From Hyphomicrobiales bacterium (GTDB lineage: Bacteria > Pseudomonadota > Alphaproteobacteria > Rhizobiales > Rhizobiaceae), in the NCBI GenBank assembly GCA_900466945.1, contig UBNV01000024.1, forward strand, positions 1 through 63,092: a stretch of 63,092 nucleotides of DNA, written 5' to 3'. Shown one piece after another: positions 26,899 through 36,623 of the stretch. Numbering within the stretch: position 1 is the stretch's first letter; each line of letters opens with the position of its first letter. The notes below the pieces were generated by a model that searched no databases, was not told the origin of the DNA, and was given only the letters and a program-made list of their open reading frames with translations. A program made the translations under genes and the position numbers.

Positions 26899-27214
26899 GA
26901 CGATCTCGGTCCGGAGCTGAGTTGCGCGCAGGTTATTGGTGCTTCGGCAAAGGTCAATGCCAAGGATAGGGGGATCCGATGTTTTGTCCATTACGGACAT
27001 GGCGACGGCGAAGATGCGCCTTCGAAAGGCGCAATAGGAACGAGGTTTTGCATTTCCTGCCCTAATCTCAGTCCATCGCGAAGAAAGGACGGCGCTCATG
27101 CGCAACGGCCCTCTCTTCGCAAGGGCAACAATCACAATTCGGCGCGCGCTTCCGAACGCGCCGGAGATGCGATAGAGACACGCGGCCGCACCCGCCGAGG
27201 AGATGATAAAACCG
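26899..27214. other. 316-base divergent intergenic region, GH5 / purU
   Basis: With the chosen starts no gene lies here. It must hold the divergent promoters of the GH5 gene and purU. A GGCGCG/CGCGCC hairpin (27141-27162) falls in the purU leader. Nothing else stands out. Confidence 0.45.
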
Positions 27215-28099
27215 ATGACGAGCTATGTATTGACCGTATCCTGCCAGTCGACCCGCGGCATCGTGGCTGCGATTTCGGGATATCTCGCGGAGCAGGGTTG
27301 CAACATCGTCGACTCATCCCAGTTCGACGATCTTCACACCGGCCAGTTCTTCATGCGTGTGTCCTTCATCTCGGAGGAGGGCATCGCTGAAGCGAAGCTG
27401 GAAAAGGGCTTTGGCCCCGTCGCCGAGAAATTCGGCATGAACTGGGAACTGCATGATGCCGCCAAACGCATGAAAGTGTTGCTGATGGTCTCGCGCTTCG
27501 GCCACTGCCTGAACGACCTTCTCTACCGCTGGAAGATCGGCGCACTGCCGATCGACATCGTCGGCGTCGTTTCCAACCATTTCGACTATCAGAAGGTCGT
27601 CGTCAATCACGACATCCCCTTCCACCACATTCCGGTGACCAAGGCCAACAAGCTCGAGGCCGAAGCCCGCATCATGGATCTCGTCGAGCAGACCGGCACG
27701 GAGCTCATTGTGCTCGCCCGCTACATGCAGATACTGTCCGACCAGATGTGCCAGAAGATGTCCGGCAAGATCATCAACATCCATCACTCGTTCCTGCCCT
27801 CCTTCAAGGGCGCAAACCCCTACAAACAGGCTTTCGAGCGCGGCGTGAAGCTGATCGGGGCCACGGCCCATTATGTCACGGCCGATCTCGACGAAGGCCC
27901 GATCATCGAGCAGGACGTCGCCCGCATCACCCATGCGCAGTCGGCAGACGACTACGTCTCGATCGGCCGCGATGTCGAAAGCCAGGTATTGGCGCGGGCG
28001 ATCCACGCCCATATCCACCACCGCACCTTCATCAACGGCAACCGTACGGTCGTCTTCCCGGCAAGCCCGGGCTCCTATGCCTCCGAGCGCATGGGATGA
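27215..28099 (+). CDS. purU: formyltetrahydrofolate deformylase
   Basis: This enzyme of 294 residues (298 from the alternative ATG at 27203) hydrolyses 10-formyl-THF to formate and THF, balancing one-carbon pools. An N-terminal ACT domain (VLTVSCQSTRGIVAAISGYL) precedes a formyltransferase domain with INIHHSFLPSFKGANPYKQA and the downstream GATAHYVTADLDEGPIIEQD catalytic block. ATG 27203 lies directly against the GAGGAG, so 27215 is the more workable start. A terminator follows closely, so it is monocistronic. Confidence 0.95.
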   Translation: MTSYVLTVSCQSTRGIVAAISGYLAEQGCNIVDSSQFDDLHTGQFFMRVSFISEEGIAEAKLEKGFGPVAEKFGMNWELHDAAKRMKVLLMVSRFGHCLNDLLYRWKIGALPIDIVGVVSNHFDYQKVVVNHDIPFHHIPVTKANKLEAEARIMDLVEQTGTELIVLARYMQILSDQMCQKMSGKIINIHHSFLPSFKGANPYKQAFERGVKLIGATAHYVTADLDEGPIIEQDVARITHAQSADDYVSIGRDVESQVLARAIHAHIHHRTFINGNRTVVFPASPGSYASERMG

Positions 28100-28107
28100 A
28101 AATGAAG

Positions 28108-28140
28108 TGGGCGCCGGAAACGGCGCCCATCGTCTTTTTC
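28108..28140 (+). terminator. purU terminator
   Basis: A TGGGCGCC/GGCGCCCA stem with a GGAAAC loop is followed by a T-rich tract ending in TTTTT. Confidence 0.88.
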
Positions 28141-28216
28141 CTGCCTGAGACCTGCGGGATAGACGCCAAGCGACGCTCTGCTAATCTCCCGGCATGATTC
28201 CTCAGGGAGAACCCGT

Positions 28217-31144
28217 ATGGCCGACTCGGCTCTGCTCCAGCGCACCGAATTGCCACGCCCGAACGTCTCGCTCGCAGATGCCAGGTTCATCTTCAACGAG
28301 TTCTATGGCTTTAGTGGCACCATACGGGAACTCGGTAGCCAACAGGATCGCAACTTCCTGATCGATACCGGCACTGAAAGCCTCGTCCTGAAGGTCTCGC
28401 GTGCGGAGTATCCGCACCACGAGCTCGAGGCCCAGAACCATGCAATGGAGCATTTGCGCAGTCTCGACATCAGCTTGCGCATTCCCGAACCGATCGCCGC
28501 CCTTACGGGAGACTATATTCCGCAGATCGAACTCGATGGTGAGCGCTACTGGATCCGGCTGCTCTCCTATCTCGATGGTCACCCGCTGACCCGCCAAAAA
28601 TACCTCTCGCCCGAGATCGTCTCCGCCTTGGGTGATGTTGTGGCGCGTGTCGCATATGGACTGAAGGATTTCCGCCACGACGGCCTCGACCGGGAACTGC
28701 AATGGGACCTGCGCCGGGCAGGCCCTGTCGCCCTGCATCTCCTCAAATCCATCACGGACCAGAAGCAGCGAGACCGCATCGCCAAGGCGATGATCATGGC
28801 GGTCAAGCGCATCCAGCCGCTCGCCTCTGATCTGCGCATCCAGGCCATTCATCACGATATCACAGATGACAATGTCGTCGCGACACCGGACACCTCCGGA
28901 CGCCTCATGCCGGATGGCGTTATCGATTTCGGCGACGTGCTCTATGGCTGGCTGGTCGCCGATCTCGCCGTCACTTGCGCCGCTCTGCTGCACCATGCCG
29001 ACGGCGATCCATTTTTCATCTTGCCCGCAGTCAAAGCCTTCCACCAACGTTTCCCGCTTGCCGAGGCGGAGCTGAAAGCCCTGTGGCCGCTGATTGTCGC
29101 ACGCGCGGGTGTGCTCGTCGCCAGCAGCGAACAACAGCTCTCGATCGATCCGGACAACGACTACATCCTCGGCAATGTCGACCATGAACGGACCATATTC
29201 GAGGTCGCCACCTCGGTACCTTATCCGCTGATGGAGGCCGCAATCCTGGACGCTGCCGGCATGAACCCCGATGCGCCAGAGATCGAGATTTCTCATCCGC
29301 TGCTTCCTTCGCTCAAGGCTCCCGATTTTCGCCTGACCGACCTGACCGTCACCAGCCCGGACCTGCCGCGAGACAGTTGGGCAGATCAGGAGATCGACTG
29401 GAAGCTGCTTGCACGTGCTGCGGTAGAGACCGGTGTCGCTTCGACGCGCTACGGCGAATTCAGGCTCTCCTACACCCGGCCTCTCTCTGCGACGCCCCCG
29501 GCCACTTTTGCCTTGCATATTGACGTCTGCCTCCCCGGGGCGACGGAAGCCTTTGCCCCCTTCGATGGCACCATCGTGCTCGACGGGCATCATCTCATCC
29601 TGTCGTCGCATGCTCTGTCGCTCCATCTTGATGGTATTGACTGCAGCCTCGAAGATGGGGCGAGCGTCACAGCCGGGGACGCGATCGGCAAGGTGGCCGG
29701 TGCTGCTGGCGGCATCGGCGGCCTGCGCATCCAGCTGTGCCGCGATCCGGATCTCGTTCCACCGCTCTTCGCGAGGCCAGGACAGAGCGCAATCTGGAGC
29801 CACATCTGTCCATCTCCGTCTCGCCTTCTCGGCGTCGGCGTAGATGCGCCGCCACCTGAAAGCGAGAGCCTGCTGGAGCGCCGCCACAGGAGCTTCGCCA
29901 AGCCGCAGAAGAACTACTATGCCGATCCGCCGCAGATCGAACGCGGTTGGAAGGAGCACCTCTTCGACGTGAAGGGCCGCGCCTATCTCGACATGGTCAA
30001 CAACGTCACGACTCTCGGCCACGGCCATCCGCGCCTCGCCGAAGCGGTTGGGCGTCAATGGGCTTTGCTCAACACCAATTCCCGCTTTCACTATGCAGCC
30101 GTCGCGGAGTTTTCCGACCGACTGGCATCACTGGCCCCGGAAGGCCTGGACACCGTCTTTCTGGTGAATTCGGGTTCAGAGGCCGTGGATCTGGCTCTGC
30201 GTCTCGCCTGGGCCCAAAGCGGCCACCGCAATATCCTCAGCCTGTTGGAAGCATATCACGGCTGGACGGTCGCCAGCGACGCCGTCTCGACCTCGATCGC
30301 CGACAATCCGCGCGCGCTCGAAACCCGCCCCGACTGGGTTCATCCGGTCATGTCACCCAACACCTACAGGGGCAAACATCGCGGCGACGGATCGACAGAA
30401 ACCTATGTCGCAGCTGTGGCCGAAAAGATCGCAGAGATCGAGAACGCCGGCGGCCGGCTCGGCGGCTTCATCGCCGAAAGCGTCTATGGCAATGCCGGCG
30501 GCATTCCGCTGCCCCCCGGATACCTGCGCGAAGTCTACGCGCTGGTTCATGGAAGCGGCGGGCTGTGCATCGCCGACGAGGTGCAGGTCGGCTATGGCCG
30601 TCTCGGCCATCATTTCTGGGGCTTCGAGCAACAGGGCGTCGTGCCTGACATCATCACTGTCGCCAAGGGCATGGGCAATGGACAGCCGCTTGGCGCGGTG
30701 ATTACTCGACGAGACATTGCCGACAGTCTGGAAAAGGAAGGCTATTTCTTCTCGTCGTCCGGCGGCAGCCCCGTGAGCTGCGTTGTCGGCATGACGGTGC
30801 TGGACATCATGCGCGACGAAGCCCTGCAAGAAAATGCACGCGTCATTGGGGATCATCTGAAGGCCCGCCTGGAAGCCTTGGGACAGCGCTTCCCGCTTGT
30901 CGGCGCTGTTCATGGCATGGGTCTCTATCTCGGACTGGAATTCGTTCGTGATCGCGAGACACTCGAGCCGGCGACGGGAGAGACGGCTGGCATCTGCCAC
31001 AGGTTGCTCGATCTCGGCGTGATCATGCAACCGACGGGCGATCATCTTAACGTTTTGAAAATAAAGCCGCCGCTCTGCCTGAGCCGCGAGAGTGCGGATT
31101 TCTTCGTCGACATGCTGGAAAAGGTGCTTTGTGACGGCTGGTGA
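28217..31144 (+). CDS. fused APH-type kinase / M23-like domain / class-III phospho-lyase (probable hydroxylysine degradation)
   Basis: This 975-residue protein has three domains. Residues 1 to about 340 are an aminoglycoside/choline-kinase fold with HHDITDDN (212-219) and IDFGD (236-240). Residues about 390-530 resemble an M23/LytM beta-roll (FAPFDGTIVLDGHH, VTAGDAIGKV) but the catalytic HxH reads LRIQL, so it is inactive. Residues about 545-975 are a class-III aminotransferase fold with PLP Lys817 in TVAKGMGNGQP. The same two activities in mammals are hydroxylysine kinase and 5-phosphohydroxylysine phospho-lyase (or ethanolamine-phosphate phospho-lyase), and bacterial fusions of them are known. 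The product would be 2-aminoadipate semialdehyde. The ATG follows AGGGAGA. Confidence 0.88.
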   Translation: MADSALLQRTELPRPNVSLADARFIFNEFYGFSGTIRELGSQQDRNFLIDTGTESLVLKVSRAEYPHHELEAQNHAMEHLRSLDISLRIPEPIAALTGDYIPQIELDGERYWIRLLSYLDGHPLTRQKYLSPEIVSALGDVVARVAYGLKDFRHDGLDRELQWDLRRAGPVALHLLKSITDQKQRDRIAKAMIMAVKRIQPLASDLRIQAIHHDITDDNVVATPDTSGRLMPDGVIDFGDVLYGWLVADLAVTCAALLHHADGDPFFILPAVKAFHQRFPLAEAELKALWPLIVARAGVLVASSEQQLSIDPDNDYILGNVDHERTIFEVATSVPYPLMEAAILDAAGMNPDAPEIEISHPLLPSLKAPDFRLTDLTVTSPDLPRDSWADQEIDWKLLARAAVETGVASTRYGEFRLSYTRPLSATPPATFALHIDVCLPGATEAFAPFDGTIVLDGHHLILSSHALSLHLDGIDCSLEDGASVTAGDAIGKVAGAAGGIGGLRIQLCRDPDLVPPLFARPGQSAIWSHICPSPSRLLGVGVDAPPPESESLLERRHRSFAKPQKNYYADPPQIERGWKEHLFDVKGRAYLDMVNNVTTLGHGHPRLAEAVGRQWALLNTNSRFHYAAVAEFSDRLASLAPEGLDTVFLVNSGSEAVDLALRLAWAQSGHRNILSLLEAYHGWTVASDAVSTSIADNPRALETRPDWVHPVMSPNTYRGKHRGDGSTETYVAAVAEKIAEIENAGGRLGGFIAESVYGNAGGIPLPPGYLREVYALVHGSGGLCIADEVQVGYGRLGHHFWGFEQQGVVPDIITVAKGMGNGQPLGAVITRRDIADSLEKEGYFFSSSGGSPVSCVVGMTVLDIMRDEALQENARVIGDHLKARLEALGQRFPLVGAVHGMGLYLGLEFVRDRETLEPATGETAGICHRLLDLGVIMQPTGDHLNVLKIKPPLCLSRESADFFVDMLEKVLCDGW

Positions 31145-31305
31145 CATCCCCAGAGGCACTACCATCTTCCTAACGCGCAGCAGCGAAACGCCACCTTCAT
31201 GTAAAGGAAGCGCAAAGCGCAAAACTGAGTAGACTAAAAGGCCGCTTCACAGCGTTTTGGAGAGTGGTCTATCTTCGGACAGAAATGCAAGCCGAAGGAA
31301 TTTCC

Positions 31306-31713
31306 ATGCCCACCATGCCGGAGCAAATCGCCCCCCAGCTGCTCATCTGGGCCGTGGCTCTGTTCATCATCAAGCACTTGGTGGCCGACTTCCTTTTCCA
31401 GACAAGCTGGATGGCAAAGGGCAAGGAACAACCGAAGAACTGGCTAGCCCCTCTGCTCGCCCATGTCTCGGTCCATGCAGGTGGCACGTTGCTTATCGCT
31501 CTCGTGTGCGCTCCGCAGCTGGCCTGGCTTGCGGTGGTCGATTTCGTCGTGCATGGGCTGATCGACAAGAGCAAGACGTTCATCCAGCAGCGATACCGGT
31601 TCAAGGTCGAGCAGGCCGCATACTGGTGGCTACTCGGCGCCGACCAGACACTTCATCACCTGACACATCTGGTTTTCGCCATCTGGATCGCATCGACGGC
31701 AACAGCCGGCTGA
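31306..31713 (+). CDS. DUF3307 membrane protein
   Basis: This 135-residue protein has about three to four membrane segments and the DUF3307 start FIIKHLVADFLFQTSWMAKGK, then LLAHVSVHAGGTLLIAL and HHLTHLVFAIWIAS. The His/Asp pattern in the membrane part is a family trait; function is unknown. The ATG at 31306 is chosen for its AAGGAA site at 6-base spacing over two earlier in-frame starts. It is convergent with the LysR gene, 8 bases from its end. Confidence 0.82.
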   Translation: MPTMPEQIAPQLLIWAVALFIIKHLVADFLFQTSWMAKGKEQPKNWLAPLLAHVSVHAGGTLLIALVCAPQLAWLAVVDFVVHGLIDKSKTFIQQRYRFKVEQAAYWWLLGADQTLHHLTHLVFAIWIASTATAG

Positions 31714-31721
31714 CCGGGGTC

Positions 31722-32621
31722 TCAGACCCGCGACAACTCCCGGACGATCCAATCGCGAAAGGCGACGAGAGGCGGATACGCTGCGCGTTCACGCGGAAAT
31801 GCGAGATAGTAGCGTTGCGCACTCCGCATTGGCCGGTCGACGGCAGGGACGAGTTCGCCCCGCGCGAGTTCATCCTGGATCAGGAAGGTCGGCAACAGCG
31901 CGACGCCCAGGCCGCCGATCGCCGCTTGAGACGCCGTGGCGAATTGGTCGAAGAGCATGCCGTGCACGCTTTCGAAAACGACACTGTTCTCGGTGAACCA
32001 CCGCTCCCAGGCATCGGGCCGCGTGGTGAGATGCAGCAGCGAAACGTTCAACAGATCCACCGGTTTCGCGATCTCATGATCGTGTCTGTAGGCAGGACTG
32101 CAGGCCGGAACGGTTTCTTCCTGCATCAGCAAAGTCAGTTCCGCACCCGGCCAGACGGCATCGCCGAAATGGATCGCGGCATCGATGGAATCGAGGCGGA
32201 AGTCGAAGGGTGACAGCCGCGTCACCAGATTTATCGTGATGCCGGGATTGGCGGCCAGAAACTGACCGAGGCGCGGCGCAAGCCAGCGCGCGCCGAAGGT
32301 CGGCAGGATCGCGAGGTTGAGCGTGCCGCCATGCGGATTGGCACGCAGGTTCAGGGACGCGCTGGAGATGCGGCGAAGCGCTTCCCGTATCTCGCGGGCA
32401 TAGCTGTCACCGGCGACCGTCAGCCGGATCGTCTGACGCTCGCGTAGAAACAGCTCGACACCAAGCTGGTTCTCCAATGCCTTGATCTGTCGGCTGACCG
32501 CACTCTGCGTGAGATCAAGCTCCCGTGCTGCCGCCGTGATGCTCCCCGTACGGGCGGCAGCCTCAAAGGCAGTGAGCAGCGAAAGCGATGGAAGGAAGCG
32601 ACGGGCAGGCAGCATGGTCAT
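31722..32621 (-). CDS. GcvA-type LysR regulator, divergent from oxidase/ALDH7 genes
   Basis: This 299-residue LysR protein has an HTH at about residues 8-68 (TGSITAAARELDLTQSAVSRQ) and a GcvA-like effector domain with LAILPTFGARWLAPRLGQF and a late TFLIQDELARGEL. It is clearly a paralogue of the regulator at 47445. Being divergent from the DAO oxidase-ALDH7 pair, it probably controls them; the inducer may be a lysine or pipecolate metabolite. Confidence 0.88.
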   Translation of the reverse strand: MTMLPARRFLPSLSLLTAFEAAARTGSITAAARELDLTQSAVSRQIKALENQLGVELFLRERQTIRLTVAGDSYAREIREALRRISSASLNLRANPHGGTLNLAILPTFGARWLAPRLGQFLAANPGITINLVTRLSPFDFRLDSIDAAIHFGDAVWPGAELTLLMQEETVPACSPAYRHDHEIAKPVDLLNVSLLHLTTRPDAWERWFTENSVVFESVHGMLFDQFATASQAAIGGLGVALLPTFLIQDELARGELVPAVDRPMRSAQRYYLAFPRERAAYPPLVAFRDWIVRELSRV

Positions 32622-32774
32622 GCCTTTTCGGAATGATCTCTTGAGAATTTATCGCTGGAATGGCGTAGAACGGTCTTCTAGAAATCACAAGATTGTACGG
32701 GGCGGAATGATATCGGACGTGAACCCATGTCCGGATTGCAGGCTCCGGCACCAAGCATCTCCCGGGGCCATGCC

Positions 32775-34058
32775 ATGCTGAACGATCCTCGCTCCCACGG
32801 ACTTTGGGAAAAGACGGCACCCGCCGCTCCGGTGACGACGACACTTGCAGGGGCCGCAAAGGCAGATGTCGTGATCGTGGGCGGCGGCTACACAGGCCTC
32901 TCCACAGCACTGCATCTCGCAGAAGCCGGCACCAGTGTCATTCTCCTTGAAGCCAAGGAAATCGGCTTCGGTGGCGCCGGCCGCAATGTCGGCCTGGTCA
33001 ATGCCGGCATGTGGGTCATGCCCGACGATCTGCCCGTTGAACTTGGCCCAGTCTATGGCGAGCGGCTTCTCGATCTGCTCGGCAACGGACCGCGCACGGT
33101 TATGGATCTGATCGACCGGCACGGCATTGAATGCGAACTGGAGCGCTCAGGCACCCTGCACTGCGCGGTCGGCAGCGCTGGTCGCAAGGAAATCGAAGCT
33201 CGCGCTGAGCAGTGGCAGCGTCGCGGTGCGCCTGTGGACCTGCTCGACGAGGCGGAGACCGAGCACAAGATCGGCACCCGTACCTACCAAGGCTCCCTGC
33301 TCGACCGCCGCGCTGGCACGTTGCAACCGCTCGCCTATGCCCGTGGCCTTGCCCATGCGGCGCAGAAGGCCGGAGCGGTGCTTCATACGGCAAGTCCGGT
33401 CGAAACCTATGACAAGACAGCAGAGGGCTGGCGAGTTAGCACGGCAGAAGGCACTGTGGATGCACAGTGGATCGTCGTCGCAAGCGATGCTTACAGTCAC
33501 GGCCCGTTTGCGGCGGTGCGCGAAGAGCAGGTACATCTCCCCTACTTCAATTTTGCGACCGTCCCTCTCAGCGACAACCTGCGTAAGTCGATACTAACGG
33601 AACGACAGGGCTGCTGGGATACGAAGGAAGTCCTGTCTTCCTTCCGCATAGACAAGGCGGGCCGCATGGTCTTCGGCAGCGTCGGCGCCTTGCGCGGAAC
33701 AGGCCTTGGCATCCATCGCGCCTGGGCACAACGCGCGCTGAAAGCGATCTTCCCGCAGATCGGCGACATTGCCTTTGAGAGCGAATGGTATGGCCAAATC
33801 GGCATGACAACCAATGCTCTGCCGCGCTTCCACAAGTTTGCCCCCGGCGTCATCGGCTTCTCCGGCTATAACGGCCGCGGCATCTCTCCGGGCACTGTCT
33901 TCGGCAAGACGATCGCGAGCCACATCCTCGGCCAGATGACAGAGGAAGAACTGCCCCTGCCCCTCACCGATCCGCACGCACCGGCCTTCCGCACCCTGAA
34001 GGAAGCATGGTACGAGGCCGGCGCCCAGGTGGCGCATCTGGCCGGCGCACGATTTTGA
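32775..34058 (+). CDS. FAD-dependent amine/imino-acid oxidase (DAO family, pipecolate-oxidase-like)
   Basis: This protein of about 427 residues has a Rossmann FAD motif DVVIVGGGYTGLSTALHLAE and a C-terminal FSGYNGRGISPGTVFGK block typical of the DAO superfamily. PuuB/OrdL and L-pipecolate oxidase (AmaA) belong to this group. It is followed after 38 bases by an ALDH7 gene, the same pairing as amaA-amaB in Pseudomonas lysine breakdown, which is why I favour pipecolate or a related cyclic imino acid as substrate. Other amine substrates remain possible. An upstream in-frame ATG at 32727 would add 16 residues. Confidence 0.8.
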   Translation: MLNDPRSHGLWEKTAPAAPVTTTLAGAAKADVVIVGGGYTGLSTALHLAEAGTSVILLEAKEIGFGGAGRNVGLVNAGMWVMPDDLPVELGPVYGERLLDLLGNGPRTVMDLIDRHGIECELERSGTLHCAVGSAGRKEIEARAEQWQRRGAPVDLLDEAETEHKIGTRTYQGSLLDRRAGTLQPLAYARGLAHAAQKAGAVLHTASPVETYDKTAEGWRVSTAEGTVDAQWIVVASDAYSHGPFAAVREEQVHLPYFNFATVPLSDNLRKSILTERQGCWDTKEVLSSFRIDKAGRMVFGSVGALRGTGLGIHRAWAQRALKAIFPQIGDIAFESEWYGQIGMTTNALPRFHKFAPGVIGFSGYNGRGISPGTVFGKTIASHILGQMTEEELPLPLTDPHAPAFRTLKEAWYEAGAQVAHLAGARF

Positions 34059-34096
34059 ACGAACAAGAACCAGGTAGACCTGACGGAAGGACCACC

Positions 34097-35638
34097 ATGA
34101 CCCTCGCCACTCTCAAATTCTCCGCCGAAACGGCAGCGCTAATGGCAAGCTTCGGCGTCGACGCCAAGGCGCTGACCGGCGGCACGCTTTCGGTTCGCTC
34201 GCCGATCAACGGCGAAAGCATTGCAGCCGTCGCCGAGATCTCCGCCGACGACACTCGCAAGGCGATCGATGACGCTCACAAGGCCTTCCTCGAATGGCGC
34301 CTTGTGCCCGCCCCTCAGCGTGGCGAACTGATCCGCCTGCTCGGCGAGGAACTGCGCGCTGCCAAGACCGAACTCGGCCGCCTCGTCTCCATCGAAGTCG
34401 GCAAGATCACCTCTGAAGGCCTCGGCGAAGTCCAGGAAATGATCGACATCTGCGATTTCGCCGTTGGCCTGTCGCGCCAGCTTTACGGCTTGACCATCGC
34501 GACCGAACGCGCCGAACACCGCATGATGGAAACTTGGCACCCTCTCGGCGTCACCGGCATCATCTCGGCCTTCAACTTCCCCGTCGCCGTCTGGTCCTGG
34601 AATGCAGCCCTCGCGCTCGTCTGCGGCAACTCGACGATCTGGAAGCCGTCGGAAAAGACACCACTCACCGCCATCGCCACCCATGCGATCTTCGAAAAGG
34701 CCGTGAAGCGCTACAATGCTCAAGGCGGCAAGGCCCCGGCCAATCTCGCGACGCTACTGATCGGCGGCCGTGACATCGGCGAAATCCTCGTCGATCACCC
34801 GAAGGTACCACTGATCTCGGCGACCGGATCGACCGCCATGGGCCGCGCCGTCGGCCCGCGCGTCGCCGCCCGTTTCGGCCGGTCGATCCTCGAACTCGGC
34901 GGCAACAATGCCGCCATCGTCGGCCCGACCGCCGATCTCGATCTGACGCTCCGTGGCGTCGCCTTCTCCGCCATGGGCACAGCCGGCCAGCGCTGCACCT
35001 CACTGCGTCGTCTCTTCGTCCACGAAAGCGTTTACGACACGCTGGTGCCGCGCCTGATCAAGGCCTATGGCTCCGTCACCATCGGCAACCCGCTGGAAGC
35101 CGGCAACCTGATCGGGCCGCTGATCGACAAGGGCTCCTTTGAGCGCATGAAGCACGCTCTGGAAGCGGCCAAGGCCGATGGCGGCAAGGTACATGGCGGC
35201 GACCGCGTCCGCTCTGACGAAGCAGCTGACGCCTTCTACGTGCGCCCGGCCCTTGTCGAGATGCCGGACCAGTGCGGCCCGGTCGTCGAGGAAACCTTCG
35301 CGCCGATTCTTTACGTAATCAAGTACAGCGAGTTCGACCAAGCGCTCGCCCTCAACAATGACGTGCCGCAGGGCCTCTCCTCGTCGATCTTCACCAACGA
35401 CATCCGCGAAGCCGAAGCCTTTGTCTCCGACCGTGGTTCGGATTGCGGCATTGCCAACGTCAATATCGGCCCGTCGGGTGCGGAAATCGGTGGCGCCTTC
35501 GGTGGCGAGAAGGAAACCGGCGGCGGCCGTGAATCCGGCTCTGACAGCTGGAAGGCCTATATGCGCCGCCAGACCAACACCGTGAACTACGGTCGGACCC
35601 TGCCGCTCGCTCAGGGCGTCAAGTTCGACATCGACTAA
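34097..35638 (+). CDS. amaB: ALDH7-type aldehyde dehydrogenase (2-aminoadipate semialdehyde / piperideine-6-carboxylate dehydrogenase)
   Basis: This 513-residue enzyme is of the antiquitin (ALDH7) type. It has EVGKITSEGLGEVQEMIDICDFAVGLSR-like family segments (about residues 97-124), a Glu in ILELGGNNAAIVGP, and the catalytic Cys in GTAGQRCTSLRRLFVHESVY. The C-terminus contains GAFGGEKETGGGRESGSDSW, a hallmark of this subfamily. It oxidises 2-aminoadipate-6-semialdehyde to 2-aminoadipate in lysine, pipecolate and hydroxylysine catabolism. The start at 34097 follows GGAAGGA; an overlapping upstream start is not family-like. Confidence 0.9.
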   Translation: MTLATLKFSAETAALMASFGVDAKALTGGTLSVRSPINGESIAAVAEISADDTRKAIDDAHKAFLEWRLVPAPQRGELIRLLGEELRAAKTELGRLVSIEVGKITSEGLGEVQEMIDICDFAVGLSRQLYGLTIATERAEHRMMETWHPLGVTGIISAFNFPVAVWSWNAALALVCGNSTIWKPSEKTPLTAIATHAIFEKAVKRYNAQGGKAPANLATLLIGGRDIGEILVDHPKVPLISATGSTAMGRAVGPRVAARFGRSILELGGNNAAIVGPTADLDLTLRGVAFSAMGTAGQRCTSLRRLFVHESVYDTLVPRLIKAYGSVTIGNPLEAGNLIGPLIDKGSFERMKHALEAAKADGGKVHGGDRVRSDEAADAFYVRPALVEMPDQCGPVVEETFAPILYVIKYSEFDQALALNNDVPQGLSSSIFTNDIREAEAFVSDRGSDCGIANVNIGPSGAEIGGAFGGEKETGGGRESGSDSWKAYMRRQTNTVNYGRTLPLAQGVKFDID

Positions 35639-35645
35639 AAACACA

Positions 35646-35675
35646 AAGGCCGGCGATCATCCCGCCGGCCTTTTC
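35646..35675 (+). terminator. terminator after the ALDH7 gene
   Basis: An AAGGCCGGCG/CGCCGGCCTT stem is followed by TTTTC, between the convergent ALDH7 and tonB genes. On the minus strand it ends in a shorter run and could serve tonB as well. Confidence 0.88.
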
Positions 35676-35693
35676 TAATTCTATGGCTGCCAC

Positions 35694-36623
35694 TCAGCGT
35701 AGGTTGAACCGCACCGGCGCCGTAATCGTCTTGTTCACGCCCTCAGGCGGTGCCGGAACCGGGGAAGCCGCCCGCACCATGTCGAGCACGGCGCTGTCGA
35801 GCGTCGGATAGCCTGAGGACCGCGACAGCGATACCGATAAAACATTACCAGAGTCGTCGATTCGGAAGCGCACATAGACCGTGCCCTCTTCGCGGTTGCT
35901 GCGCGCGGCGCTCGGATAACGCTTGCGGCGCTCGAGATGAGACATCAGCCGCGACTGCCATCGTGCTGGCGAAACGCTGCGACCGGAACCGTTGGCCGTC
36001 GCCGAAGCAGCGTTGCGGGTCGACTGGGCCACCTCGGCCTTGGCCGTGCGCGCAGCCTGGCTGGCCGGGGGTTCGACCTGTTTCTTGACCACCTTCTTCG
36101 GGGCAGGTTCTTTCTTCTTTTCTACAGGCGGCTTAGGCACCGGCGGCCGCATCATGGGGATCGGAACCTCGACATTCTCGAGTTCCGCCATCACCATCTG
36201 CTCGATCGGGTCGATCTCCGGCACCGGTTCGGGCAAGGGTTCAGGTTCGATCACGGGAGGCGGTTCAGGCAGTGCCTCCGTCACTTCCGGCTCGGGCTCA
36301 GGCTCCGGCAACGGAGGCTCCGGCAAAGGCTGCTCAACCGGTTCCGGGACAGGCTCCGGCAAAGGCTCACTGGTCGCAGTCTTCACTTCTTCGGCGTCGA
36401 CCTGTTCGGTCGAGATCTCGGTCTCTTCGGTGATGACAGCTTCGGGTTCGGGCGCAAGCTCGATCATGATCGCAGGTGGCGGCCCGCTGTCGGCGACGAC
36501 CATTTCGGGTTCGCGCAAGAGAACCGCAACGGCGCCCGCATGCGCGGTGGCGATCAAAAGGCCGGCCGTGGTCCACAACAGCCCCTCGCCGATGGCGCGC
36601 TTCGTGGAGCGGGGCTCGATCAT
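35694..36623 (-). CDS. tonB: TonB energy-transducing protein
   Basis: This 309-residue protein has one N-terminal membrane anchor (about 17-36). A long Pro/Glu-rich spacer follows, then a Lys-rich PPVEKKKEPAPKK stretch, and a C-terminal TonB domain from about residue 225 (RLMSHLERRKRYPSAARSNR, GTVYVRFRIDDSGNV). It carries proton-motive energy from ExbB/ExbD to outer-membrane siderophore, heme or cobalamin receptors. It is last in the exbB-exbD-tonB operon and its ATG overlaps the exbD stop. Confidence 0.93.
   Translation of the reverse strand: MIEPRSTKRAIGEGLLWTTAGLLIATAHAGAVAVLLREPEMVVADSGPPPAIMIELAPEPEAVITEETEISTEQVDAEEVKTATSEPLPEPVPEPVEQPLPEPPLPEPEPEPEVTEALPEPPPVIEPEPLPEPVPEIDPIEQMVMAELENVEVPIPMMRPPVPKPPVEKKKEPAPKKVVKKQVEPPASQAARTAKAEVAQSTRNAASATANGSGRSVSPARWQSRLMSHLERRKRYPSAARSNREEGTVYVRFRIDDSGNVLSVSLSRSSGYPTLDSAVLDMVRAASPVPAPPEGVNKTITAPVRFNLR

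Noticed and set aside
26899..27135. N-terminal extension of the GH5 gene
   Set aside because: It is Arg-rich, unlike the family, and would place the signal peptide internally.
28202..30091. 629-codon open frame antisense to the kinase/phospho-lyase fusion
   Set aside because: Composition is Arg/Asp/His-rich with no domain pattern, and the plus strand encodes a clear three-domain protein. It is a high-GC antisense shadow.
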